Translations under genes and position numbers: made by a program
In this document: positions 9,449 through 17,756 of the stretch, in pieces
How positions within the stretch are numbered: position 1 is the first letter of the stretch
How the letters are laid out: the number at the start of each line of letters is the position of its first letter
The notes under the pieces: model-generated
Database searches by the model: none
What the model was told of the DNA's origin: nothing
The model's input: only the letters and a program-made list of their open reading frames with translations
Assembly (NCBI RefSeq): GCF_003568865.1
Contig: NZ_CP031115.1
Span: 1,426,001 to 1,490,000 of the forward strand
Direction of reading: 5' to 3'
Length of the DNA: 64,000 nt
Source of the DNA: Rubrobacter indicoceani
GTDB lineage: Bacteria > Actinomycetota > Rubrobacteria > Rubrobacterales > Rubrobacteraceae

Positions 9449-10993
9449 ATGACGATCGTGTTTTTGGTACTCGGCCTCGTGGTGGGACTCGCCGTCGGGG
9501 CGGGGGTGGGTTTCACGCTGCTGAATTCCCGTGTGAGCCAGAGCCTCGAATCCTCTCGGGGCAGCGCGCAGGAGATCATCTCGGAGGCCAGCCGCAAGGC
9601 CGAGTCTTCGAGAAGGGAGTCCGAGATCGCGGCCCGTGAGGCGGCGATAAAGATAAAAGACGAGGCCGAGGCCGAAGCCCGCCAGAGGCGGGCCGAGATC
9701 TCCCGGATCGAGGAGCGCCTCGACAACCGCGATGCTGCGCTGGATCGCCGCGAGGGCGAGATAGAGAAGGTTCGCAGTCGCCTCGCTGCCGAAGAGGAGA
9801 AACTCAACAGGCGCGAACAGGCCCTTGCAGACCGGGAATCCGAGCAGCTGCGCGTACTGGAGGAGCTCTCGGGCTTGACAAAAACCGAGGCCGAGAACAG
9901 GCTGTTCTCCAACCTTGAACTGGAGCTTCAGGACAGGCTCGGGCGGATGGTCCGGGACCGGACGATGGAGGCCGAGGAGACGGCGGACCTCGAAGCGCGG
10001 AGGATCATCGCAACGAGCATGGAGCGGCTCGCCTCAGACCTCGCCTCGGAGTCTACGGTGAAGGCGGTCAGCCTCACATCGGACGACATGAAGGGGCGGA
10101 TCATAGGTCGTGAGGGGCGCAACATCCGGGCCTTCGAGGCGGCCACCGGGGTGGATGTGATCATCGACGACACGCCGGAGACGGTTGTTATCTCGTGCTT
10201 TGACCCGGTGCGGCGCGAGACGGCGAGGATCAGCATGGAGCGTCTGGTCCAGGACGGCCGGATACATCCGGGGCGCATCGAGCAGATCGTCGCAAAGGCG
10301 AAAAAGGAGGTCGAGAAGGAGATCAAATCCGCCGGGAGGCAGGCTCTTTTCGACGCGAAGATCTCGGGCGGTATGCACAATGACCTCCAGCGGCTCCTCG
10401 GCGCGCTCAAGTTCCGCACGTCTTACGGGCAGAATGTTCTTGCTCACTCGGTCGAGGTCGCCAACCTGGCCGGGATGATAGCTCAGGAACTCGGCGCGAA
10501 CGTGAAGCTCAGCCGCCGGGGCGCGCTTCTGCACGACGTCGGCAAGGCTATTGACCACGAGGTCGAGGGGACGCACGCCATGATCGGCGGTCGGTTTGCA
10601 AAGAAGAGCGGCGAGTCAGACGATATAGTCCGGGCGATTCAGGCGCACCACCACGAGATAGAGATGGAGACCGTAGAGGACGTTATCGTTGCGACCGCCG
10701 ACGCCGTCTCCGCTGCCCGGCCGGGGGCCAGACGCGAGACGACCGAGATCTACATCGAACGCCTCCGCGCTCTGGAGGACATCGCAACCGGACACCGGGG
10801 GGTGGACAAGGCGTACGCCATTCAAGCCGGGCGTGAGATCCGGGTGATGGTCCAGCCCTCCGAGGTGGACGACCGAATAGCGGCCAAGCTGGCCCTCGAT
10901 ATCTCCCGTCAGATAGAGACCGACCTTGAATACCCCGGCCAGATCAAGGTAACCGTTATCCGCGAGAGCCGCGTGAGCGAGGTCGCCAAGTAA
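9449..10993 (+). CDS. rny: Ribonuclease Y
   Basis: Membrane-anchored endoribonuclease that initiates mRNA decay (514 aa, normal length). The order is one N-terminal transmembrane helix (IVFLVLGLVVGLAVGAGVGF), a long charged coiled coil (residues ~30-190), a KH domain (MKGRIIGREGRNIRAFEAATG) and an HD phosphohydrolase domain with LLHDVGKAIDHE. The ATG at 9449 has a clear GGAGG ribosome site. The 138 bp between recX and rny hold no gene. They include a short G-C hairpin (CGGGG/CCCCG near 9414-9431) followed by TTTT, which could be a weak attenuator. Confidence 0.96.
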   Translation: MTIVFLVLGLVVGLAVGAGVGFTLLNSRVSQSLESSRGSAQEIISEASRKAESSRRESEIAAREAAIKIKDEAEAEARQRRAEISRIEERLDNRDAALDRREGEIEKVRSRLAAEEEKLNRREQALADRESEQLRVLEELSGLTKTEAENRLFSNLELELQDRLGRMVRDRTMEAEETADLEARRIIATSMERLASDLASESTVKAVSLTSDDMKGRIIGREGRNIRAFEAATGVDVIIDDTPETVVISCFDPVRRETARISMERLVQDGRIHPGRIEQIVAKAKKEVEKEIKSAGRQALFDAKISGGMHNDLQRLLGALKFRTSYGQNVLAHSVEVANLAGMIAQELGANVKLSRRGALLHDVGKAIDHEVEGTHAMIGGRFAKKSGESDDIVRAIQAHHHEIEMETVEDVIVATADAVSAARPGARRETTEIYIERLRALEDIATGHRGVDKAYAIQAGREIRVMVQPSEVDDRIAAKLALDISRQIETDLEYPGQIKVTVIRESRVSEVAK

Positions 10994-11052
10994 CCGACCT
11001 GACGGGATGATATGAATGAAAATCGACATCGTCGGCCCCTGTCCCCTGTAAT

Positions 11053-11997
11053 ATGGTCTTTCTTTTGACGGAGGGACCGTACCGCGATATCGGCGCGGGG
11101 CTTGTCCGGCTCTCGGGCCTCGAAGCCCCTCGCCGCGCCCCGTCGAACCTCCTGACCGTCGAGGACGTTCTTCTCGAACTCCTGAAAAACGCCCGCGACG
11201 CCGGAGCAACCGGGATCTACGTCGCCTCCTCCCTCCACGCCCGGCGCTACCGGACGCTCCTTGTCCTCGACAACGGCGAGGGCATCCCGGCCCAGCACAC
11301 CGAAACCATCTTCGAACCCGGAACGACCAGCCGCCACCTCTCCCGGACCTCCGGCTTCGCCCTGTACCACATAAAGAACCTGGCCCACCAGGCCACCGTC
11401 ACAAACCCCGCAAACCCGACCGCGATCAAAGCCACCCTCGATACCCGCCGGATCCCGGAAAGAACCCTCCAGTCGGCCTCCCGTACCTCGAAGTCAAACC
11501 TCCTCGCCACCGCTACCGACTTCGCCCGCCAGAACCAGAACCTCCGCCTTTACCTCGGAACCCAGTCCAATATCGTCTCAACCCTTCTAAAAAACAACAT
11601 AATACCTCAAAACCTCGCTTCCGGAGCCGATGGTCGGGGTGCTTCGGAGGTGTTCGAGTATGTTCGGGGGCTTGGCTTTGAGATATCGGCGAGGACCTTG
11701 AAGCGGGTTCTCTCGGGTGGCGGGGCGTTCGGTGAGCCGGGCCGTTCCCCGGCCCTCGACTCTGATACCCTGAAAGGCTACAGGCCGCCCCGGAAGGGTC
11801 GTAAGAAAGGCGAGGCCCCGGCACCGGTCCGGCGGGTCCTGCTGGGGGCCGGGGACAGAGCCGGAATAGAAGCCATAATCCGCGAAGCCGCAGCAGCAAA
11901 CTACCTCTCGGTCTCAGACGTGCGGTTTGAATACCGGGAGGGCGGCATCGCTATCACGGCAGATATCGCAGAGCCCGAAGAAGAGTACGATGAATAG
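11053..11997 (+). CDS. GHKL-fold (Bergerat) ATPase of unknown function
   Basis: A 314-residue protein with the ATP-binding fold shared by MutL, Hsp90 and histidine kinases. The N box is LLELLKNARDAGATGI, the G1 box is VLDNGEGIP, then GTTSRH and GFALYHIKNLA. There is no kinase H box or response partner, and no MutL endonuclease motif. The C-terminal half (from residue ~190) is unlike anything I recognise and includes a proline- and lysine-rich linker. It sits between rny and miaB, close upstream of miaB, suggesting a link to RNA or DNA metabolism, but the function is unknown. Strand composition flips mid-gene, at an ATAATAC heptamer at 11599. The start is uncertain: ATG 11053 has no ribosome site, and TTG 11065 is an alternative. 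Confidence 0.75.
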   Translation: MVFLLTEGPYRDIGAGLVRLSGLEAPRRAPSNLLTVEDVLLELLKNARDAGATGIYVASSLHARRYRTLLVLDNGEGIPAQHTETIFEPGTTSRHLSRTSGFALYHIKNLAHQATVTNPANPTAIKATLDTRRIPERTLQSASRTSKSNLLATATDFARQNQNLRLYLGTQSNIVSTLLKNNIIPQNLASGADGRGASEVFEYVRGLGFEISARTLKRVLSGGGAFGEPGRSPALDSDTLKGYRPPRKGRKKGEAPAPVRRVLLGAGDRAGIEAIIREAAAANYLSVSDVRFEYREGGIAITADIAEPEEEYDE

Positions 11998-12005
11998 AGG
12001 ATACA

Positions 12006-13460
12006 ATGAATAATACACACAGTATAAACAACACGAGCTTGAAAAAAGGTGCAAGACCGGGCCGGTCTTTTCCGGTCTTCCCTGCGGCGACCGGTGGTGG
12101 GGCGGCTGGGGAGGTAGTCTCCGGCGGTCCGGCCTCTGCGGTCAGGCTTGAAGGGGCCGGGAAGACCGCCTGCATCCGGACGTTCGGGTGTCAGATGAAC
12201 GTGCATGACTCGGACAGGATGCGTCGCATGGTCCTTGATGCCGGGTATGCCGAGGTCCAGGCCTACGAAGACGCCGACATCGTTGTTCTCAACACCTGCT
12301 ACGTCCGCGAAAACGCCGTAGACCGGGTCCGGGGACACCTCGGGGAGATAAACCGCCTCAAAAAAGAAGGCCGCGTCAAGAAAGTCGCCCTCACGGGCTG
12401 CGTCGGCGCCGCTGATGAAGCAGGGGAACTCCAGAAACAATTCAACGTGGACCTTGTATTGGGCACTCATAATACGTATGAGCTTGCGGAGTTCGTGGGG
12501 TTGCCGACTATGGCCGAGACCTACACGCCCGAGTTGCCGGGGACAGAGGGGGAGCATTCCGCCTTTGTCACTATAATGACCGGGTGCAACTACAAGTGCA
12601 GCTACTGTATCGTGCCAACGGTCCGGGGCAGGATGGTTTGCCGTCCGTTTGAGAACGTGGTCTCCGAGGTAGAGCGGCTGGTTGCCGGCGGGACAAAGTA
12701 CATAACCCTGCTCGGGCAGACCGTCGATGCGTGGCGGGGGGATGGCTTGAGGTTTTGTGATCTCCTCCTGCGGGTCTCTGAGGTTGCTCCGAGGGTCTCG
12801 TTCACGACAAGCCACCCGTCCAACATGGAGGATCGGACCCTGCGGCTTATAGGTGAGAGCGACACCATCGTCAAGAGGCTTCACCTGCCCGTACAGTCCG
12901 GGTCCGACAGGATGCTCGGGATCATGCACCGGGGCTACCGGTCCGAGCGTTACCGGCGGAAGATAGAGGTCTTTCGGGGGGCGGTCCCGGGCGGGACGCT
13001 CAGCACGGACCTGATAATCGGGCATCCCGGCGAGACCGAAGAGGACCATGAGGCGACGCTCTCGCTTGTTGAGGACTGCGCCTTTGACTCCGCGTACGTC
13101 TTCAAGTACTCGCCCCGGCGCGGAACTGAAGGGGCCCGGATGTTCGAGGCCGGCGAGGCGATACCCGAGAACGTTGTTCAGCGGCGCTTCTCCGAGGTGC
13201 TCGGGTCCATAGAGAAAAACGCCCTCGAGCGAAACCGGAGCAAGGTCGGCGGGGAGGAGGAGGTCTTTATCAGGCACGGGGTTTCGGATTCCGGACGGGT
13301 CATCGGCGAGACCTGGAGTGGACACGCCGTTTATCTCTCCTGTGATGCCGTCGCACCTCCGGCCCCGGGCGACTACGTCCGGGCCACCATCACCTCAGCC
13401 GGGCCGCACGCGCTCTACGCCAGCCAGAGAACCCTCCAGACAACAGAACCGGACCGTTGA
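12006..13460 (+). CDS. miaB: tRNA-2-methylthio-N6-dimethylallyladenosine synthase MiaB
   Basis: Radical-SAM methylthiotransferase acting on i6A37 of tRNA (484 aa). The UPF0004 domain carries the auxiliary-cluster cysteines (TFGCQMN at Cys62, NTCYVREN, TGCVG). The radical-SAM motif CNYKCSYC follows at about residues 194-201, and a C-terminal TRAM domain is present. About 50 residues precede the conserved core. They are low-complexity, so the true start could be further in, although ATG 12006 has a modest AGAGG site. miaB, miaA and hflX form one overlapping unit. Two ATAATAC heptamers fall at its very start (12010) and at 12469. Confidence 0.95.
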   Translation: MNNTHSINNTSLKKGARPGRSFPVFPAATGGGAAGEVVSGGPASAVRLEGAGKTACIRTFGCQMNVHDSDRMRRMVLDAGYAEVQAYEDADIVVLNTCYVRENAVDRVRGHLGEINRLKKEGRVKKVALTGCVGAADEAGELQKQFNVDLVLGTHNTYELAEFVGLPTMAETYTPELPGTEGEHSAFVTIMTGCNYKCSYCIVPTVRGRMVCRPFENVVSEVERLVAGGTKYITLLGQTVDAWRGDGLRFCDLLLRVSEVAPRVSFTTSHPSNMEDRTLRLIGESDTIVKRLHLPVQSGSDRMLGIMHRGYRSERYRRKIEVFRGAVPGGTLSTDLIIGHPGETEEDHEATLSLVEDCAFDSAYVFKYSPRRGTEGARMFEAGEAIPENVVQRRFSEVLGSIEKNALERNRSKVGGEEEVFIRHGVSDSGRVIGETWSGHAVYLSCDAVAPPAPGDYVRATITSAGPHALYASQRTLQTTEPDR

Positions 13461-14392
13461 GCGAGGACCCGAGGTGCCTCGTCGTCTACGGTCCGACCGC
13501 AAGCGGCAAGAGCGACCTGACAGATGCCCTTCACGACGCCGCCGGTGACTGCGAAAAAGAACCCGGCAGAAAGACCACCATCCTCTTTGACTCCATGCAG
13601 GTCTACCGGGAGATACCGAACCTCACAAACCAGCACCGCCGAAGGCCTGCGGAACTCTCCGGCATCGTCTCCGTACTGGACGAGTGGTCGGTTGCAAGGC
13701 ACAGAGCCGCCGCCGATTCCCTTTTCGCCGAGCACGAACACGAAAAAGCACAGATAATACTCGAGGCCGGCACGGGCCTGTACCTGAACGCCTTTCTTTT
13801 CGGGTTCCCGCTTGCGGAGCGGGTGCCGGAGTATATCCGCCGAGAGGCCGAGAGGCAGGTCTTTGAAGCGCAGAGACCGGCGGCCTTGAGCGGAGGCCGT
13901 CCCACCAATGCCCGGCGGGCGGTGAGGACGGAAGAGTTGAAGCTGGCCGGTCTGGAAGACGGCAGGGGCTCGGTCTGGGAGGGTGGGATGCGTGTCAGGG
14001 CTTCGGTCTTGTACCTGCGTCCCGATGACCGGAGTGCTCTTGACCGGAACATTGCCTCCCGCACGGGATCCATAGTCCAGAACGGCCTCGAAGAGGCGGC
14101 CCTGCTCTCGGGCTACCGGGAAGAAGCCGTCGGTAAATCAGTACTGGATGCCATCGGGGTGAGGGAGATGATCTCCGTCTTCGGGGGTGAGATCCCGGAA
14201 CACGAGGCCGAGAAAAGGATATCCGCCCGGACCCGGAGGCTTGCGCGAAGGCAGATAACCTGGTTCGATAAACTTACCAGAGCCCTCAAGGACAGCCCGA
14301 ACCTCCACTCCCTCTCGGTTGTTCATGACCCCGTAAACATAAAGCATAGTATTTCTAGGCTTGATGATATAATCCGTTGGTGGACGGAATAA
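13457..14392 (+). CDS. miaA: tRNA dimethylallyltransferase MiaA
   Basis: Adds the dimethylallyl group to A37 of tRNA, making the substrate of MiaB. Visible are the P-loop GPTASGKS, DSMQVYREIPNLTNQ (substrate-binding Asp and Tyr), and AGTGLYLNAFLFG. At 311 residues it is of normal length but divergent: the usual HLID segment reads SGIVSVLDEW, and the C-terminal zone is shortened. The start TTG overlaps the miaB stop as TTGA, the coupling also used by rluB. The ending overlaps hflX by 16 bp. Identity is firm; reduced conservation is notable. Confidence 0.92.
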   Translation: MSEDPRCLVVYGPTASGKSDLTDALHDAAGDCEKEPGRKTTILFDSMQVYREIPNLTNQHRRRPAELSGIVSVLDEWSVARHRAAADSLFAEHEHEKAQIILEAGTGLYLNAFLFGFPLAERVPEYIRREAERQVFEAQRPAALSGGRPTNARRAVRTEELKLAGLEDGRGSVWEGGMRVRASVLYLRPDDRSALDRNIASRTGSIVQNGLEEAALLSGYREEAVGKSVLDAIGVREMISVFGGEIPEHEAEKRISARTRRLARRQITWFDKLTRALKDSPNLHSLSVVHDPVNIKHSISRLDDIIRWWTE

Positions 14393-15909
14393 CGGGAAAG
14401 CGGGAAGACGGGGCTCTACCGGCTCTGGACGCTGGTTTACGGCGGGTGATACTGGTTGGTGCGGGTGAGGAGCGTTACACCGCCGAGCTTGGCCGTCTGG
14501 CGACTACGCTCGGGCTCGAGGTCGTGGGCGTGGTCGAGCAGAACCGCCGGGACAACACGGGCTACATCGGCCGGGGCAAGAGGCTCGAGCTCGCGGAGGA
14601 GATCCGGCGTGTCGAGGCCGGGATGGTGGTGACGGACGACGAGCTTACCGCTTCGCAGTCAAGGGTGCTCGAGGCAGACTGCGAAGCCCCAGTTATAGAC
14701 CGTACCGAACTCATAATACGAATCTTTCACGAACACGCCCGGGACGCGCCGAGCAAGCTGCAGGTAGAGCTTGCGGAACTCTCATACCTTCTACCGAGGA
14801 TCAGGGGTATGTGGCGTCACCTCGAGAGGCTTGGCGGCGGTTCGGCCGGTTCGGCCGGCTCTTCCGGGAGCAGCGCCGCCGGGGGTCGGGCCACAAGAGG
14901 ACCGGGCGAGCAGCAGCTCGAGTACGACCGGCGTCAGATCCGGACCCGCATGGAGCGTCTGAAGAAGCGCCTTGATGATGAGAGCGCGTCAAGACGGACG
15001 AGAAGAGCGAGGCTGAAGTCAAGCGAGATACCGAAGGTTGCCCTTGTCGGATATACAAACGCGGGAAAGACAACGGTCCTGAACGCCCTGAGCGGCGCCG
15101 ACCGCATCCCGAGGGACCGACTCTTCGAGACCCTTGAAACAACAACAAGAAAAGTAGAGGGCGAAGAAAGCGAGAACCCGTCAGGGAAAGCGGATCAAAG
15201 CCCCGGCCACAGCCTCAGCTACAGCCTCAGCTACAGCCTCAGCTACAGCCTCAGCTACAGCCTCAGCTACAGCCCCGGCTTCACCGTGACCGACACCGTC
15301 GGTTTTATAAGAAAGCTTCCGACCCAGCTTGTCGAGTCATTCTCCTCGACGCTAGAGGCCGCAGATGACGCCGACATACTAGTTATCTGCGCCGACGCTT
15401 CTAGCCCCGACCTCGAAGAGGAGATACAGACGGTGAAGAACACGCTGTCTCTGTCGGATCTGGCGGATGGAAACGGGAAGCTCCCCGGAAGAGACGGCCG
15501 GGGCGATGCTCTGAAACGCAGTAAAAGCAATAATACACAGGGCACGGGGGGCAGCAAGCCGGTGATCCTGCTGTTGAACAAGGGGGACCTCCTGACAGAG
15601 GATGAGATTTCGGAGCTTGGAAGGAGCTTTCCGGAGGGTCTTGTCTTGGATCACGGATCGGGGTACGGGGCATTGAAGGGCAGGATCTTTAATTGTATTT
15701 CAGAGATGCGCAACAGGATGAGGCTCCTGATACCTCACGGTGACTATTCGGAGGTTACGAGGCTCTACGGTCTTGCAACGATACACGAGCGGGTAGAGTC
15801 CGAGGCAGGGGTGATTCTTGACGTGAGCCTTCCGGAGGAGGTAACGAAAGAGTACGAGCGGTACCTTTTCGCTTACGACGGGGAGCCACCGGAGAACAAC
15901 TCCCGGTGA
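14377..15909 (+). CDS. hflX: GTPase HflX with expanded low-complexity insertions
   Basis: Ribosome-associated GTPase (510 aa, longer than the usual ~420-440). The N-terminal HflX domain (TLGLEVVGVVEQNR, YIGRGK, VLEADCEAPVIDRTELIIRIF) and G domain are present, with G1 GYTNAGKT, G3 DTVGFIRKLP and G4 NKGD. Three insertions stand out. A Ser/Gly/Ala run splits the glycine-rich LGGG...TRGPGE loop. Five perfect SLSY repeats (residues ~279-298) lie between switch I and G3. A ~25-residue polar segment precedes G4. All catalytic motifs survive. TTG 14377 overlaps miaA; GTG 14380 is an alternative. Confidence 0.93.
   Translation: MVDGITGKREDGALPALDAGLRRVILVGAGEERYTAELGRLATTLGLEVVGVVEQNRRDNTGYIGRGKRLELAEEIRRVEAGMVVTDDELTASQSRVLEADCEAPVIDRTELIIRIFHEHARDAPSKLQVELAELSYLLPRIRGMWRHLERLGGGSAGSAGSSGSSAAGGRATRGPGEQQLEYDRRQIRTRMERLKKRLDDESASRRTRRARLKSSEIPKVALVGYTNAGKTTVLNALSGADRIPRDRLFETLETTTRKVEGEESENPSGKADQSPGHSLSYSLSYSLSYSLSYSLSYSPGFTVTDTVGFIRKLPTQLVESFSSTLEAADDADILVICADASSPDLEEEIQTVKNTLSLSDLADGNGKLPGRDGRGDALKRSKSNNTQGTGGSKPVILLLNKGDLLTEDEISELGRSFPEGLVLDHGSGYGALKGRIFNCISEMRNRMRLLIPHGDYSEVTRLYGLATIHERVESEAGVILDVSLPEEVTKEYERYLFAYDGEPPENNSR
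15211..15270 (+). repeat. 12-bp minisatellite inside hflX (5 perfect copies)
   Basis: The unit AGCCTCAGCTAC is repeated five times without a mismatch and encodes Ser-Leu-Ser-Tyr each time. Because the unit is a multiple of 3, copy-number change keeps the frame. It lies between switch I and the G3 motif of the GTPase domain. Confidence 0.97.
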
Positions 15910-16712
15910 GAAACACCGGGCCAGACAGCCCCGGGATAACGCGGCTCTACCCGAGCTTCAAGGTACTGGAAGGAAAAGAAGCCGTGTATCAGGACCTTGA
16001 GTTCCCGGACCCGGAAGAACCCGGGGACAGGGATCTGCCCTTCGTGTATATAAACATGGTTTCCTCCATAGACGGCAAGGTAGCCGTTTCCGGGAAGTCC
16101 GGCGCCATAGGGAGCGACGTAGACCGAAGCACCATGAGGGAGCTGAGGTCCCTCTCAGATGCGGTGATGGTCGGCTCAGGGACGCTCAGGGCCGAAAAGG
16201 TGTCGCTGACCTCCGAGGGACGGCGGAGGCCGGAGCCACTTGCGATTGTAGTCTCATCCTCACTAGACGTTCCACTGAAAGAAAATCTGAAGGACGCAGA
16301 GAAAGACCGGACGGTCGTTATAACGACCGAGCGCTCCCTTAAAAACTCGAAGCCCGAGGACCTCGATGAGATCTCCTCCCGGGCACGGGTCCTTGCCGCG
16401 CCGGAGAAAAAATCTTCCGGGGGAACGGTAGACCTCAGAGAAGCACTCGGGCTTCTCGGCTCCGGGTACGGGGTCCGTCGCCTACTTGCGGAGGGCGGCC
16501 CGGGCCTCAACTACGAACTTATCTCAAGCGGCGTAGCCCGGGAACTGTTCCTGACCCTCTCACCGCAGATCCTTGCCGGAGAACCGGAGAGATCCCTCAA
16601 CATAGTATCCGGCAGACTGCTCGAAAGAGACGCAAGGGCCCGGCTTATATCACTTCACCAAGCAGACGGAGAACTCTTCCTGAGATACTCGCTAGCAGAC
16701 AGCTCAGGCTGA
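15906..16712 (+). CDS. RibD C-terminal-domain (pyrimidine reductase family) protein
   Basis: A 268-residue stand-alone reductase domain related to the C-terminal half of RibD and to dihydrofolate reductase. Recognisable are VYINMVSSIDGKVAVSGKSG (substrate loop), SDAVMVGSGTLRAE, and RRLLAEGGPGLNYELI, all typical of the NADPH-dependent pyrimidine reductase family. There is no deaminase domain, so it is not bifunctional RibD, and the exact substrate is uncertain. The start GTG overlaps the hflX stop as GTGA, so it ends the miaB-miaA-hflX operon. It is the last + strand gene before the direction change. Confidence 0.85.
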   Translation: MRNTGPDSPGITRLYPSFKVLEGKEAVYQDLEFPDPEEPGDRDLPFVYINMVSSIDGKVAVSGKSGAIGSDVDRSTMRELRSLSDAVMVGSGTLRAEKVSLTSEGRRRPEPLAIVVSSSLDVPLKENLKDAEKDRTVVITTERSLKNSKPEDLDEISSRARVLAAPEKKSSGGTVDLREALGLLGSGYGVRRLLAEGGPGLNYELISSGVARELFLTLSPQILAGEPERSLNIVSGRLLERDARARLISLHQADGELFLRYSLADSSG

Positions 16713-16745
16713 GCTGGTCAGCCTGACCCGGCCTTCTCTGTGATT

Positions 16746-16777
16746 CGGTTTCCGATAAGTACGATTCTCGGAAACCG
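16746..16777. other. dif-like inverted repeat beside the Xer gene (candidate recombination site)
   Basis: CGGTTTCCGA (16746-16755) and TCGGAAACCG (16768-16777) are perfect inverted arms. Read as a Xer site, 11-bp arms GTTTCCGATAA (16748-16758) and TTCTCGGAAAC (16765-16775) match at 10 of 11 positions around a 6-bp centre GTACGA. It lies in the 71-bp gap where all genes converge, 7 bp beyond the stop of a tyrosine recombinase. No T-tract follows on either strand, which argues against a plain terminator. The right arm lacks the canonical TTATGT of XerD sites. Confidence 0.45.
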
Positions 16778-16783
16778 GACGGT

Positions 16784-17713
16784 TCAGTTTATCGGCAGCG
16801 TATTGTATCTGTGGGCTTTGCTGGCCAGTTCCTCCGCGCGTCTTATGTACCTCATAGTGGTCTTCGGGTCGCGGTGTCCTAGAAACTGCTGGATCACGAT
16901 CAGGGGCGCCTCGTTTACGGCCATGTTGGTTCCGACGGTGTGTCTTATGGAGTGCGGGGAGATTTGCTTGGTTATTCCGGCTCGCTCGGCGTATTTCTTT
17001 ATTATGTACCGGACCGATCTCGTAGTCAGGGGCCTGCAGTTGCCTTCCCGGGACTGAAAGAGGGGTCGCTTCATATCAGACTGTGAGGCGAAGCTCATGC
17101 CGCACCTGAGAACGAAGTTCTGAACAAGGGTCCAGAGTTCGGGTGAAACGGAGACGTTTCGGACCCTCTCGCCCTTACCGACCACCCTGAGGCTCAGGGT
17201 CTCTGCACCGTCGCTGTCCGCACCCATATCCCTGAAGTCCCCGACGACGACCCCGACTACCTCGGCCTCCCGAAGCCCGCAGGAGGCCATCAGGGCGATC
17301 ATCACATAGTCCCGGTAGTTCGACGTTCTCGCGGCAGAGAGCATCCTTGATAGCTCATCATCGGTCAGTACGTTGTAGGAGGAATCCTGCTCGACCTTCG
17401 GACTCCTTGCAAAAAACCGGATCGCCTCCGGGTTTACCCGCGTGAAACCGCCCATAAAGGTAAAGGTCAGGAAACGCCTCAGGGCCGCAAGCTTTTTTGC
17501 AACCGTAGCTCGGGAATACAGACCCATTATCCGCTCCCTGTAGATGCTGATGTCCTCGGCCGTCAGGGATCCCAGATCCTCCTTCCCGAGACGTTCCTCC
17601 ATAAAACACACGAACATCTTTAGTTCGGTATTATACGTTTTCTTTGTCTGAGGGCTGGTGAGGGTTCTGAGGTAGGTCTCTATAAGGCTTTCGGTTGTGG
17701 GTCGGGTGGTCAC
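16784..17713 (-). CDS. Tyrosine recombinase, Xer family
   Basis: A 309-residue site-specific recombinase. An N-terminal SAM-like core-binding domain (LIETYLRTLTSPQTKKTYNTEL) precedes the catalytic domain with all active residues: Arg148 (CGLREAE), Lys180, His254 and Arg257 (HSIRHT), His280 (FLGHRD) and Tyr289 (TMRYI). Length and architecture fit XerC/XerD or a single-protein Xer rather than a phage integrase, and there is no tRNA or prophage nearby. The GTG start has a weak ribosome site. It ends the rsiG-FHA-ftsR-apt gene row. The dif-like repeat directly downstream suggests its target; this is inference. Confidence 0.88.
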   Translation of the reverse strand: MTTRPTTESLIETYLRTLTSPQTKKTYNTELKMFVCFMEERLGKEDLGSLTAEDISIYRERIMGLYSRATVAKKLAALRRFLTFTFMGGFTRVNPEAIRFFARSPKVEQDSSYNVLTDDELSRMLSAARTSNYRDYVMIALMASCGLREAEVVGVVVGDFRDMGADSDGAETLSLRVVGKGERVRNVSVSPELWTLVQNFVLRCGMSFASQSDMKRPLFQSREGNCRPLTTRSVRYIIKKYAERAGITKQISPHSIRHTVGTNMAVNEAPLIVIQQFLGHRDPKTTMRYIRRAEELASKAHRYNTLPIN

Positions 17714-17756
17714 CGGGTCGTTTGTGCTGCGGGTGTCGGGGAGGTGCGGGATGATC

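Noticed and set aside
16746-16777. The inverted repeat as a rho-independent terminator of ribD or xer
   Set aside because: 12-nt loop and no T-tract on either strand. A terminator role is not excluded but is less fitting than a Xer site.
16981-17010. TTATTATGTACC inside the xer gene as a canonical dif half site (TTATGT)
   Set aside because: It encodes the conserved YIIKKY of the recombinase and has no matching second arm.
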